From Bacteroidaceae bacterium (GTDB taxonomy: Bacteria > Bacteroidota > Bacteroidia > Bacteroidales > Barnesiellaceae_A), in assembly GCA_017410245.1 (NCBI GenBank), contig JAFQRE010000034.1, positions 53,848-117,847 of the forward strand: DNA of 64,000 nt, in the 5' to 3' direction. The stretch's first letter is position 1. Each line of letters opens with the position of its first letter. Positions 34,631 to 43,171 of the stretch are shown here, piece by piece. The translations under genes and the position numbers were made by a program. The notes under the pieces are model-generated. The model was given only the letters and a program-made list of their open reading frames with translations, had not been told where the DNA came from and did not search any database.

Positions 34631-35749
34631 ATGAAAAACAATCATCAAATCATTACAAAAAAATACTTCTCTGAAACAGGGGTAGTTTGTGCAATGTGCT
34701 ATCAAGATTCTGTAGTGTTAGATAATACAGAATTTGAGGATTTTAAAGTTCTCTGCACTGCTAATTTTGAGTCTTGCTCATTACGTAATCCTACTAAAGT
34801 TATAGCTGTAAGCTGTGGTGCAATAAATGCGTTGGAAGCCTTTTGTAAAGAGGGAAAAAACAAGTATTACGATAATGTGGATTTTGTAGCAATTACAGAT
34901 ACCCATCGTAACAAACCTGATTTTCATGCAGATAAATGTCATGAGTTGGTATTTGATGCGGAGGAGATGCTCAGATATAGAAATAAGGGCGACTACACTC
35001 TATTATACTATGCCTTGGACAATGTTGTAGGTAATGTTACCCGGCACGTTATATTTGTTCACACATTTGGTTCTACACCACCCGATGCATACTTGCAATA
35101 TCTTAAGGAAAAAGGTATCTCTATAACATTACTTGCTACCAAGCCATATCAATTCGAAGGCACGATAAAACGAGAAAGAGTCGAAAAACAGTTGATGCAA
35201 TCAAAAAAACACACCGACCATCTCGTCATAATAGATGCTGAAGAAGTGCGCAAAGCTCATCCTGATATAACTTTCTTTGATGCATTCTCTCTCTTAGACA
35301 AAGTTATAGGCAAGAATATTGAAACCATCTTAAATGATAATACTGAAACGATAAGGGCAAAACGACTTACTCGTCAATTTCCCGAGGGAGTAATTAGGTT
35401 AAACTGCAATAATTACAAAAAGTATTTACCTCTTGATATTGTTGTCGTTGCATATGCCTGGGACAACATTCAAATTGCTATTCTCACATCAGACTCTCAA
35501 CTATACTATATTGATTTGAAAACTGGTTTTACACTGGAGGATATTGATAAGATAGTTTCTCCTCAGGAAGAATTAGAAAACATGGAACTTATTAGCACTC
35601 AACCTGGTATTGATTTGTATATATCAAATAGGCACCGGGATATTTATAACAAAACAATATGCAATATTTGTATTGATAATGAACACAATGTAAACGGACA
35701 CAATTTATTCGTAAATTTGCTACTAAGTATTTTTGAGTGCAGATATTGA
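34631..35749 (+). CDS. divergent FtsZ/tubulin-fold protein lacking the GTPase signature
   Basis: A 372-residue protein whose first 230 residues follow FtsZ. A nucleotide-fold start (TKVIAVSCGAINALEAF, where FtsZ has KVIGVGGGGGNAV) is followed by VDFVAITDTHRNKPD (FtsZ: VEFIAVNTDAQAL), then TLLATKPYQFEGT (FtsZ: VAVVTKPFSFEG), KRERVEKQL, HLVIIDAEEVRKA (FtsZ: TLIVIPNDRLL) and FDAFSLLDKVIGKNIETIL (FtsZ: AFREADNVLRQGVQGI). Where FtsZ has GGGTGTG there is TFGSTPPDA, so the GTP-binding T4 loop is lost, and the N-terminal glycine loop is altered too. The last 120 residues match nothing I know. Homology is inferred by eye; a non-hydrolysing scaffold or regulator is a plausible role. Flanked by exported proteins. 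Confidence 0.6.
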   Translation: MKNNHQIITKKYFSETGVVCAMCYQDSVVLDNTEFEDFKVLCTANFESCSLRNPTKVIAVSCGAINALEAFCKEGKNKYYDNVDFVAITDTHRNKPDFHADKCHELVFDAEEMLRYRNKGDYTLLYYALDNVVGNVTRHVIFVHTFGSTPPDAYLQYLKEKGISITLLATKPYQFEGTIKRERVEKQLMQSKKHTDHLVIIDAEEVRKAHPDITFFDAFSLLDKVIGKNIETILNDNTETIRAKRLTRQFPEGVIRLNCNNYKKYLPLDIVVVAYAWDNIQIAILTSDSQLYYIDLKTGFTLEDIDKIVSPQEELENMELISTQPGIDLYISNRHRDIYNKTICNICIDNEHNVNGHNLFVNLLLSIFECRY

Positions 35750-35779
35750 GCAACTTATCACAATAGAAACAGGACAACT

Positions 35780-36442
35780 ATGAATATGAAATATTATATA
35801 GCAAATTTCCTTTCTAGTATCATTGTTTTCGCAGGCTGTAGTAACGCACATCATACATCGTATACTATTGAACATAAAGTTCCGGCATACCAGAGCTATG
35901 CTATTGGCACTGAAGGTACTACCAAAAATGATGATATGATTGTAAGAGATGACACTATACCACGTTATTTACTTGTAGGCAACTTCACGGGTAAAATGGT
36001 CGATACGCTTGTATGTATGCCAATGGGCGAAATGGAAGAGGATGGGCACTACTATTCGTGGCACATAAAAAGTATGAATAATACAGTTCCTCCGCTCGAA
36101 ATTCAACATACTGTAATGGGCCAATTGTACCATGAAGGAGACCTTAATGGTGATGGGATAGATGAATTTGGAATACTACATAGCACCGGTATGTCGGCTA
36201 TAAATAGCTATCGAGTATATACCTACGCAGATAGCAAATGGTGCTATCTGTACGACACCCAATATGGATGCTCCTGGTTGGGACACTGGGGCTGGAGCAA
36301 AGGTGAGCCTTTGGATAACATGGCATCTCCTATTAAGGGAAAAAATTCAGTACACGTAAGATTTTCCGATTTTCGCAATGACGAATGGACTGTAGTTGAT
36401 TCTATTGTAGAAACTCTATTTATTGCTATATACACAGATTGA
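35780..36442 (+). CDS. lipoprotein with VCBS/FG-GAP-like segment
   Basis: A 220-residue lipoprotein with lipobox VFAGC at about residue 20. The segment GDLNGDGIDEFGI (about residues 119-131) is a calcium-binding Asp-rich loop like those in FG-GAP/VCBS propellers and dockerins, and the flanking strands suggest a small beta domain. The rest is not recognised. The start may be the ATG at 35780 or the next one at 35786. Its stop overlaps the start region of the following frameshifted gene (3 bases before the ATG). Confidence 0.7.
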   Translation: MNMKYYIANFLSSIIVFAGCSNAHHTSYTIEHKVPAYQSYAIGTEGTTKNDDMIVRDDTIPRYLLVGNFTGKMVDTLVCMPMGEMEEDGHYYSWHIKSMNNTVPPLEIQHTVMGQLYHEGDLNGDGIDEFGILHSTGMSAINSYRVYTYADSKWCYLYDTQYGCSWLGHWGWSKGEPLDNMASPIKGKNSVHVRFSDFRNDEWTVVDSIVETLFIAIYTD

Positions 36443-36444
36443 TT

Positions 36445-37070
36445 ATGAAAAGAGCTATTATAAGCACTCTATTGGCCCTGATAATTCTGCTGGCAATACT
36501 ATTATTTGCCTGCAATGCTGTTGTAATGCATGAGGCGAAAGGAAAAGTATATAACCGCATAGAAGACGTTGCTACGGCTGAATATGGACTATTGCTTGGC
36601 ACTACACCACAGGCTCGCATAGGAGGGAACAACTATTTTTTCACTTATCGCATTGATGCTGCCGAGGTGCTATACAAAGCGGGAAGATAACCAAAATATT
36701 GATAAGTGGTGATGAAAATAGCCTTGGCGGTGTTGATGAGACACAGTGCATGAAAGACACTTTAGTAGCAAGAGGTGTGCCGGCCGATGCTATAGTATTG
36801 GATGGCAAAGGATTCAGCACAATAGAATCGGTAGTAAGGGCAAGGCAAGTGTATGGTTGCAATGCAGTTACAATCATATCACAGCAATTTCACAACGAGA
36901 GAGCAGTATACCTCGCCGAGCAGTTAAGATTGGACTACTCGACACTGCAAGCATACAATGCCCAATCGCCACGCTCAGAGTGGGCTCAAATAACCTACTG
37001 CCGCGAATACCTCGCCAGAGTAAAAATGTTTATAGACATCATAAAAGCCAAACTGAATATTGCTATTTAA
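36445..37070 (+). pseudogene. SanA/YdcF family gene split by a frameshift
   Basis: The SanA family (DUF218) consists of inner-membrane proteins associated with vancomycin resistance and envelope integrity. The 5' part (36445-36690) encodes an N-terminal membrane segment, YGLLLGTTPQARIGG and YRIDAAEVLYKAG, then stops at TAA; the 3' part (36699-37070) continues with SGDENSLGGVDETQCMKDTLV and FHNERAVYLAEQLR. Adding one A to GGAAGATAACC near 36685 would give YKAGKITKILISGDE, matching the family. So a single-base deletion breaks the gene. A sequencing error cannot be excluded. Confidence 0.8.
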
Positions 37071-37143
37071 GCAGAAAAATCAGGTAAAAAGAGACTCAAC
37101 TCATAAGTAATACGATTTTCTAACACTATTGTTATCATTAACT

Positions 37144-37665
37144 ATGAAGAATTTTTTTCAAATAATAAAAAAACTACTTTTCAAGAAAGAGTCGGAAAAA
37201 GGAACAAACGCCAGAGCAAGCAAGGAGCATTCGTTGGAAAGATTTGTTGAGATTCAGGAATTGATGTTTGAACGAGCTTTATCGGAAGTAAAAAGCGGTA
37301 GAAAGACTACCCATTGGATATGGTTCATATTTCCGCAACTCAAAGGACTGGGCACAAGTCTTAAAGCGCACTATTTTGGAATAGACAATATAGAGGAGGC
37401 AACGGCGTATATTCAACATTCAGTTCTAGCCAATAATCTACGAACTATAACAGTGGCACTTCTCGAGTTGGATGGGTATAGTGCAAATGATATTTTTAGC
37501 GAATTGGACTCCATCAAGGTACGTTCATCAATGACGCTATTCGATGTGGTTTCTCCTAATGATGTTTTTGCCAAAGTACTAGATAAGTACTACAATAGCA
37601 GCCGCTGTGAATTGACTCTTAAGATGCTGCAGGCATCTACTGATGCTCATATGAAAATGTTATAA
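37144..37665 (+). CDS. DUF1810 family protein
   Basis: A 173-residue protein with the DUF1810 landmarks LERFVEIQELMFERALSEVK, SGRKTTHWIWFIFPQLKGLG and HYFGIDNIEEATAYIQH, followed by a SSMTLF segment and a helical end. Function of DUF1810 is unknown. It begins with a short Lys/Phe-rich N-terminal extension of about 30 residues. I chose the ATG at 37144 over an upstream TTG. A repeat array follows its stop codon. Confidence 0.88.
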   Translation: MKNFFQIIKKLLFKKESEKGTNARASKEHSLERFVEIQELMFERALSEVKSGRKTTHWIWFIFPQLKGLGTSLKAHYFGIDNIEEATAYIQHSVLANNLRTITVALLELDGYSANDIFSELDSIKVRSSMTLFDVVSPNDVFAKVLDKYYNSSRCELTLKMLQASTDAHMKML

Positions 37666-37667
37666 AC

Positions 37668-37816
37668 ATTCGCTTGAAAAAGTGTCGTCTTCACCCAATT
37701 ATTCATTGGAAAAAGTGTATAATAGCACCACTCATTCGGTCGAAAAAGTGTATAGCATTGCCATTTATTCGGTCGAAAAAGTGTATCAACTCTTGATTAT
37801 TCGGTGGAAAAAGTGT
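37668..37816 (+). repeat. five 18-nt repeats at exact 33-nt spacing
   Basis: Copies of attcgNtNgaaaaagtgt (consensus attcggtcgaaaaagtgt) start at 37668, 37701, 37734, 37767 and 37799, with spacers of 15, 15, 15 and 14 bases that are not alike. The array starts 3 bases after the DUF1810 stop codon. It is open in one frame on the plus strand, giving an SVEKVY-type 11-residue periodic peptide, but there is no good start. Iteron, protein-binding array or relic are all possible. Confidence 0.75.
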
Positions 37817-37842
37817 ACATCTCTATTGTTTTTTCCACCGAA
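37800..37842. terminator. inverted repeat from the last array copy
   Basis: TTCGGTGGAAAAA (37800-37812) pairs with TTTTTCCACCGAA (37830-37842) over 13 bases with a 17-base loop. It lies between convergent DUF1810 and dprA genes and could serve both as a terminator, though T runs are inside the stem. Confidence 0.55.
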
Positions 37843-37895
37843 AAATCATTTATACCTACCTATCTAATAACTATATCCGATTAAATTTATACCCA

Positions 37896-39020
37896 TCACA
37901 CCAGGCGATACACGCCACCGGGGAGGGCGATGACGCAGCCTTTGAATTCGAGTTCGACGAGGGTGGCGGAGAGGGTGGCTATGGGGGTGTTCAACTCGAC
38001 TGCCATGCGGTTTATTTGTCCTTCGCCTTGGGTGGTGAGGTATTGCATGATGCGTTGCTCCTCGGCTGTAAGTTCTACGATATTTTGCGCCGAGAGTGAT
38101 GCTTGCGTAGGCTGTTGGCGACGTGAAGCCCACCCCATGGCCTCTATAAGGTCGTCGGCACTGGTCAGCAACGAGGCTTTGTTGTTGCGTATGAGTTCGT
38201 TGCAACCCATCGAGGATATGTCGCCTACCCTGCCGGGCAGGGCAAATACATCGCGATGATAGTCGCCCGCTATGGTAGCTGTGAAGAGTGAGCCTCCTTT
38301 TACTCCCGACTCTACGACAACTACAGCATCGGCCACACCGGCCACTATGCGATTGCGTGCCAAGAAGAAGCCTTTGTGGGTGGCTTGTGAAGAGGCATAC
38401 TCGGTGAGCAATCCGCCACTCTCGAGCATCTGTATTGCGGTATTGCGGTGTTGGGCGGGATAGATGGTGTTGAGCCCATGTGCCAACACTCCTACTGTGG
38501 GCAGACCGTAGCGCAATGCGGCACGATGCGCAGCCACGTCTATACCATATGCCAGCCCGCTCACAATGAGTGTGTCGGGACAAGCCTCGGCAATATCGTG
38601 CACCAATGTCTCTACAAAATTCTTGCCATAGGGAGTGGCATGGCGTGTGCCCACGATACTCACTACACGAGGTGCTTGCAGTGTGGCACACCCTTTATAA
38701 TACAACATAAGCGGGGCATCGTCGCACTCGAGCAGGCGTTGCGGATAGTCGGCATCGGTAAAAAAGAGCGGTGTGATGCCCTTGCGACGAACAAAGGCGA
38801 CCTCTTCACCGGCCATCATAAGGGCTTTGCCCCTCTCCACTTCCGAGAAGAGTCGGCTATCCCAGCCGGTGAGTTCGGCAAGTTCGCGTTGCGATAGCGT
38901 GAAAAAAGCCGACACATCGCCTGTGAGCGATATGAGTGTCTCGGCCAGCAAGCGATTCATGCCTTTTATGGCCGACAAGGCTATGCGATAGCGCAACTGT
39001 TCGTCGGTAAAGGTGAGCAT
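37896..39020 (-). CDS. dprA: DNA-processing protein DprA
   Basis: A 374-residue protein that loads RecA onto incoming single-stranded DNA during natural transformation. The N-terminal helical (SAM-like) domain spans residues 1-70, and the Rossmann-like DprA domain follows, with VSIVGTRHATPYG, SGLAYGIDVAAHRAAL, GVLAHGLNTIYPAQHR, GGLLTEYAS, FLARNRIVAG and VVVVESGVKGGSLFTA. A winged-helix-like C-terminal domain (about 310-374) is present. Last gene of the hflX-thioesterase-dprA operon. Confidence 0.96.
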   Translation of the reverse strand: MLTFTDEQLRYRIALSAIKGMNRLLAETLISLTGDVSAFFTLSQRELAELTGWDSRLFSEVERGKALMMAGEEVAFVRRKGITPLFFTDADYPQRLLECDDAPLMLYYKGCATLQAPRVVSIVGTRHATPYGKNFVETLVHDIAEACPDTLIVSGLAYGIDVAAHRAALRYGLPTVGVLAHGLNTIYPAQHRNTAIQMLESGGLLTEYASSQATHKGFFLARNRIVAGVADAVVVVESGVKGGSLFTATIAGDYHRDVFALPGRVGDISSMGCNELIRNNKASLLTSADDLIEAMGWASRRQQPTQASLSAQNIVELTAEEQRIMQYLTTQGEGQINRMAVELNTPIATLSATLVELEFKGCVIALPGGVYRLV

Positions 39021-39023
39021 CGG

Positions 39024-39434
39024 CTACTCTTGAATGACAAGTTTGTTGTAATAAGGAGCAAACTCTTCGCCACGCGTAGGACGGCCATTGCGGGTGAATA
39101 CGGTATCGACAACGGCCTTTACACAGCACTCGCCCGACGACTTGAAGATGTCTTGATAGAATACATAACGCACACCTTGGCGACGCACATACAAGCGAGA
39201 CACAAAACTATCGCCACTGCGCAATGAGTTTTTGTAGTGTATCTCCACACGTGTCACTACGGGTGCTATACCTTGCGATACCAATTCGCCAAATCCCGGC
39301 CCGAGCGACAACATAAACTCGTGGCGGGTGTGTTCGAGGTAGTGCTGATAATTGGCATTATTGACTATGCCCTCCATATCGAGCTCATAGTCGCGCACTT
39401 TAAATTCCAACTCGTATATATAAGGAGCTTCCAT
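39024..39434 (-). CDS. acyl-CoA thioesterase, YbgC-like hotdog
   Basis: A 136-residue single hotdog-domain protein with the VRDYELDMEGIVNNANYQHYLEHTRHEF start typical of the 4-hydroxybenzoyl-CoA thioesterase/YbgC group, including the Asp (D20 area) that acts in catalysis and the His-Tyr region of the long helix. Full length. It would hydrolyse acyl-CoA or acyl-ACP; substrate unknown. It lies between hflX (6 bases upstream) and dprA (3 bases downstream). Confidence 0.9.
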   Translation of the reverse strand: MEAPYIYELEFKVRDYELDMEGIVNNANYQHYLEHTRHEFMLSLGPGFGELVSQGIAPVVTRVEIHYKNSLRSGDSFVSRLYVRRQGVRYVFYQDIFKSSGECCVKAVVDTVFTRNGRPTRGEEFAPYYNKLVIQE

Positions 39435-39440
39435 ATTGCT

Positions 39441-40682
39441 TTATTCTTCCGTAATATCTTCGTAGTGTTGAAAGAGGAAATCGTTGTAGGGAAAACGCTG
39501 TGTATGTATCTCTTTGACACGCTGGTAAAGCATAGCCTTCAACTCTTCGATGTTGCTACGCTCGGTGGCAGAGATAAAGATGCAACTATCGTTCATCTTG
39601 GCCATCCATGTCTCACGCAACTCGTCGAGCGAAATGTTCTCGCGGGTGCGAGGGGTAAGGTCATCGGCAGCCTTCTCTACATAGGTAAAGGCATCTATCT
39701 TGTTGAAAACAATAATCATAGGTTTCTCCTCATTGGGGCAAATATCGTGCAAGGTGCGATTGACCACCTCTATTTGCTCCTCGAAGGCGGGGTGCGAAAT
39801 ATCAACCACATGCACCAACATATCGGCCTCTCGCACCTCATCGAGAGTAGATTTGAACGAATCGACCAAGTGTGTAGGCAACTTGCGTATGAAACCTACC
39901 GTATCGGACAACAAGAAGGGCAGATTGTCAATAATCACTTTGCGCACTGTAGTGTCGAGGGTGGCAAAGAGCTTGTTCTCGGCAAACACTTCCGACTTGC
40001 TCAGCAAGTTCATCAGCGTCGATTTACCCACGTTGGTATATCCCACAAGAGCCACACGCACCATCTTGCCACGGTTCTTGCGTTGTATCACCTTCTGACG
40101 GTCGATGCTGCGCAACTCCTCCTTCAAGCGCGAGATGCGATCGAGAATGATACGGCGGTCAGTCTCAATCTGAGTTTCACCGGGACCACGCATACCTATA
40201 CCACCACGCTGACGCTCCAAGTGAGTCCATAGGCGAGTCAATCGGGGTAACAGGTATTGATATTGGGCCAATTCTACCTGCGTCTTGGCATTGGCCGTCT
40301 GGGCACGCAAAGCAAAGATATCGAGAATGAGTGTGGTGCGGTCGAGAATTTTCACTTGCAATTCGCGCTCGATGTTCTGCAGTTGTTTGGGCGACAATTC
40401 GTCATCAAATATCACCAAACCCACACCTCCATCTTCGTCTTCGGCACGCATCTCTATATAATTCTTTATCTCCTCAAGCTTACCTGTACCCACATAGGTG
40501 CGGCTGTTGGGATAATCGAGTCGTTGCAAAAATCGACGCTCGGGTTGAGCTCCGGCTGTCTCGGCCAAAAATGCAAGTTCATCGAGATACTCATTGGTCT
40601 TGGCCTCGTTCTGACTGGCTGTAATAAGACCCACAAGGATAGCTCGCTCGCTGGCCATCTGCGTATGAATAAATTCTTTCAT
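39441..40682 (-). CDS. hflX: ribosome-associated GTPase HflX
   Basis: A 413-residue GTPase that splits stalled 70S ribosomes. The N-terminal HflX domain ends near residue 190 with the GMRGPGETQIETDRR motif. The G domain follows: G1 VGYTNVGKST, G3 DTVGFIRKLP, G4 FNKIDAF, G5 region SATERSN. A short C-terminal tail completes the family length. First gene of the operon with a thioesterase and dprA. Confidence 0.96.
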   Translation of the reverse strand: MKEFIHTQMASERAILVGLITASQNEAKTNEYLDELAFLAETAGAQPERRFLQRLDYPNSRTYVGTGKLEEIKNYIEMRAEDEDGGVGLVIFDDELSPKQLQNIERELQVKILDRTTLILDIFALRAQTANAKTQVELAQYQYLLPRLTRLWTHLERQRGGIGMRGPGETQIETDRRIILDRISRLKEELRSIDRQKVIQRKNRGKMVRVALVGYTNVGKSTLMNLLSKSEVFAENKLFATLDTTVRKVIIDNLPFLLSDTVGFIRKLPTHLVDSFKSTLDEVREADMLVHVVDISHPAFEEQIEVVNRTLHDICPNEEKPMIIVFNKIDAFTYVEKAADDLTPRTRENISLDELRETWMAKMNDSCIFISATERSNIEELKAMLYQRVKEIHTQRFPYNDFLFQHYEDITEE

Positions 40683-40708
40683 CTACTACTATTTTGGCTA
40701 TTAAGGTG

Positions 40709-40716
40709 CAAATATA
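40709..40716 (-). promoter_or_regulatory. -7 element of hflX operon promoter
   Basis: Reads TATATTTG on the minus strand, 27 bases upstream of the ATG at 40682. Confidence 0.5.
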
Positions 40717-40728
40717 ACTATTATTTCT

Positions 40729-40736
40729 TACATTTG
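40729..40736 (+). promoter_or_regulatory. -7 element of CotH gene promoter
   Basis: TACATTTG on the plus strand, 26 bases upstream of the ATG at 40763; the two divergent promoters nearly touch. Confidence 0.5.
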
Positions 40737-40762
40737 CATACACAATACAAAAGTGTAGCTAT

Positions 40763-43168
40763 ATGTATAAACAACTATTTTCGCTCCTATCAATCATTCT
40801 ACTGCTGGCATCATGCAGTCGCTTGGAGAATATAGAGAATGATATAAACGATATAAACAACCGACTCGATAGTATAGCATATCGCATCGACGATATAGAA
40901 TCGGCTATAGACATATTTGAGGAACTTCATGCCAATGGTATGCTCATCAACGACATAACCCCATCGGACGAGCAAGCCGGCAGCTGGCTCATAACACTCT
41001 CGGACGGTCGCACCATATCGGTGTATAATGGCGATGCCCAAAGCCACACACCATACCTCAAGATAGACCAAGATGGGTATTGGTGCATTTCGTATGACAA
41101 CGGAGCAACATTCTCGCGCATCATCGACAACAATGGCAACTTTGTGAAAGCGCCGGTATCGATGTATGTCACTACCGACGAGGAGGGCTACTATGTTTTT
41201 GTAATACATTATGCCAACGACCCCGACAATGTGATAGATGTAATAAAAACCCCACACACCTCCGATCCCTCCAAGATTATTCACTCTATCACACAGAGCG
41301 ACATGGACCACTCTATCACCATAACCATGGCCGATGGCAGTAGCTACACCTTCGACAAAGAATATACTATACCCACAAGCATTGCCATTCTCACCACCAA
41401 GCCACTACTATTGGCATCGGGTACTAAAGCAAGTGTAGAATTTCGCATAAATCCTTCAAACGCACTATTCAACTACGATACAGCCTCCGACTCATGCCAG
41501 ATAGCCCTCGACTGTATTACCCCCACCCGAGGCAAATCGTATGTTACACCACCTACCAACTATCGATTGACAACCGTAGAGCAAGTTTACGACCAACAGG
41601 GTGTAATGAAGGAGGGGCAATATCGAGCTTACATCGAAGACACCAACAACTCTACTCTTTATAACGAAGATGCAGCTCTTGTTTTGTCGGTAACAAACAG
41701 ACTGGGCAACGTGGTGCAAATATCGTCATCGGCCTTTGCAATACGGTATGCGGGTAATATTTTCACCCAATTTTCGTTCCAAAAGGCTCACAACCCCACT
41801 CTACCCTCCGACATAGAAATTGAATTTGACAACAACACGTGTATATTAGCAACACCCTATGAGATAGACCCTACACAGCTTGTTGCCAGCTTTGAGAGCA
41901 ATGGCGACAAGGTACTTGTCAATAACATAGAGCAGATAAGTGGTGTTTCGGTCAACGATTTTTCAAAACCCGTATGCTACACCATCATATCGACCGATGG
42001 AGAAGTGAACCGATACACTATAAGAATTATGACATCGGGGTTGCCTATTGTCTATATAGAAACTCCCAACAGGGCAACTATCCCTCCCAAAACCGAGGAT
42101 TGGCTGCCGGAAACCAGCCTAAAGATAGTAAACGCCGATGGTAGCATCGATTATGAGGGAACTACCAACATAAGAGGTAGAGGAAACTCTACATGGAAAT
42201 TCTCCAAGAAACCTTATGCACTGAAACTTGAGAGCAAAGCATCTATCTTGGGTATGCCCAAACACAAACGTTGGGTACTCTTAGCCAACTATCTCGACCG
42301 CACCTTATTGCGCAACCATGTGGCCTTCCATATAGCCATGCTCACCGATTTGGAATGGACTCCTCACGGACAACACGTCGAGTTGATACTCAACGGCGAG
42401 TATAGGGGCAACTACTACCTATGTGAGCAGATAAAAGTTGATGAAAATCGGGTGAACATACACGAGATGGAGAGTAGCGACATCGAGGGTGAAGCTCTTA
42501 CCGGCGGCTACTTGATGGAGCTGGACAATCACTACGATGAGGTGAATAAGTTCAAATCGCAGATACGCGAATTGCCCTACATGTTTAAAGAACCCGACGA
42601 AGATGTGCTCACAGCCGAGCAATTTGCCTATATGCAAGATTATATCAATGACTTTGAGAATGCCTTATACAACTACTTCAGTGGCAGAGAATGGGCTACA
42701 TATATCGATTTCAACTCTTTTATCGATTGGTGGTTTGTACACGAACTGACACACAACAGCGAAGCCTCATGGCCCAAAAGCTGTTATATGTATAAAGACC
42801 GCAACAGCCCACTCAAGGCCGGCCCGGTATGGGACTTCGACTGGGGTACATTCCACCCCAATTACATCAGACAGCACAGTGTCAAGTCGGCACTGTATTA
42901 CCGACAACTCTTCCGCGACAACACTTTTGTTGCCATCGTAAAAGAGCGCTGGCAATTGCTTAAACCACAATTTAAAACCGTAGTTGAATTTATTGAGGCC
43001 GAGGCTCAACGACTGGAAGTATCGAACGAAAGCAACATAGCCATGTGGCCTATCAGCGAGCGCATCAATGGCGATGAAACTCTGGGCTACAGAGAGGCGA
43101 TAGAACAGATGAAAAACACCTATTCCGAGAAACTAAATTGGCTCGACAAACAGATAGAAAACTTATAG
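40763..43168 (+). CDS. CotH kinase-domain lipoprotein with N-terminal DUF4988-like region
   Basis: An 801-residue surface lipoprotein. The signal peptide ends in a lipobox (LLLASC, about residue 17-19), followed by a coiled coil (about 20-55) and a DUF4988-like beta module with TPYLKIDQDGYWCISYDNG (about 93-112). Beta-sandwich domains fill the middle. From about residue 430 a CotH kinase-like domain appears, with IRGRGNSTWKFSKKPYALKL and KHKRWVLLANYLDRTLLRN, then GDYLMELDNHYD-like and the PVWDFDWGTF (Asp) motifs. In sporeformers CotH proteins phosphorylate coat proteins; the Bacteroidales members are surface proteins of unknown target. No T9SS sorting region. Confidence 0.9.
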   Translation: MYKQLFSLLSIILLLASCSRLENIENDINDINNRLDSIAYRIDDIESAIDIFEELHANGMLINDITPSDEQAGSWLITLSDGRTISVYNGDAQSHTPYLKIDQDGYWCISYDNGATFSRIIDNNGNFVKAPVSMYVTTDEEGYYVFVIHYANDPDNVIDVIKTPHTSDPSKIIHSITQSDMDHSITITMADGSSYTFDKEYTIPTSIAILTTKPLLLASGTKASVEFRINPSNALFNYDTASDSCQIALDCITPTRGKSYVTPPTNYRLTTVEQVYDQQGVMKEGQYRAYIEDTNNSTLYNEDAALVLSVTNRLGNVVQISSSAFAIRYAGNIFTQFSFQKAHNPTLPSDIEIEFDNNTCILATPYEIDPTQLVASFESNGDKVLVNNIEQISGVSVNDFSKPVCYTIISTDGEVNRYTIRIMTSGLPIVYIETPNRATIPPKTEDWLPETSLKIVNADGSIDYEGTTNIRGRGNSTWKFSKKPYALKLESKASILGMPKHKRWVLLANYLDRTLLRNHVAFHIAMLTDLEWTPHGQHVELILNGEYRGNYYLCEQIKVDENRVNIHEMESSDIEGEALTGGYLMELDNHYDEVNKFKSQIRELPYMFKEPDEDVLTAEQFAYMQDYINDFENALYNYFSGREWATYIDFNSFIDWWFVHELTHNSEASWPKSCYMYKDRNSPLKAGPVWDFDWGTFHPNYIRQHSVKSALYYRQLFRDNTFVAIVKERWQLLKPQFKTVVEFIEAEAQRLEVSNESNIAMWPISERINGDETLGYREAIEQMKNTYSEKLNWLDKQIENL

Positions 43169-43171
43169 AAG

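Noticed and set aside
37668..37816. CRISPR array
   Set aside because: Repeats are only 18 bases, spacers only 14-15, no cas genes nearby; regular spacing alone does not make a CRISPR.
37682..37867. 61-codon frame through the 33-nt repeat array
   Set aside because: Periodic peptide only reflects repeat spacing of 11 codons; no credible start codon context or domain.
37864..38691. 275-codon frame overlapping dprA on the same strand in another frame
   Set aside because: His/Arg/Ser-rich nonsense-like protein with no domain; dprA has all family motifs.
39237..40232. 331-codon open frame on the plus strand, antisense to hflX
   Set aside because: It lies opposite a gene with full GTPase motifs and has no recognisable domain; G+C-skewed codons on the opposite strand explain it.
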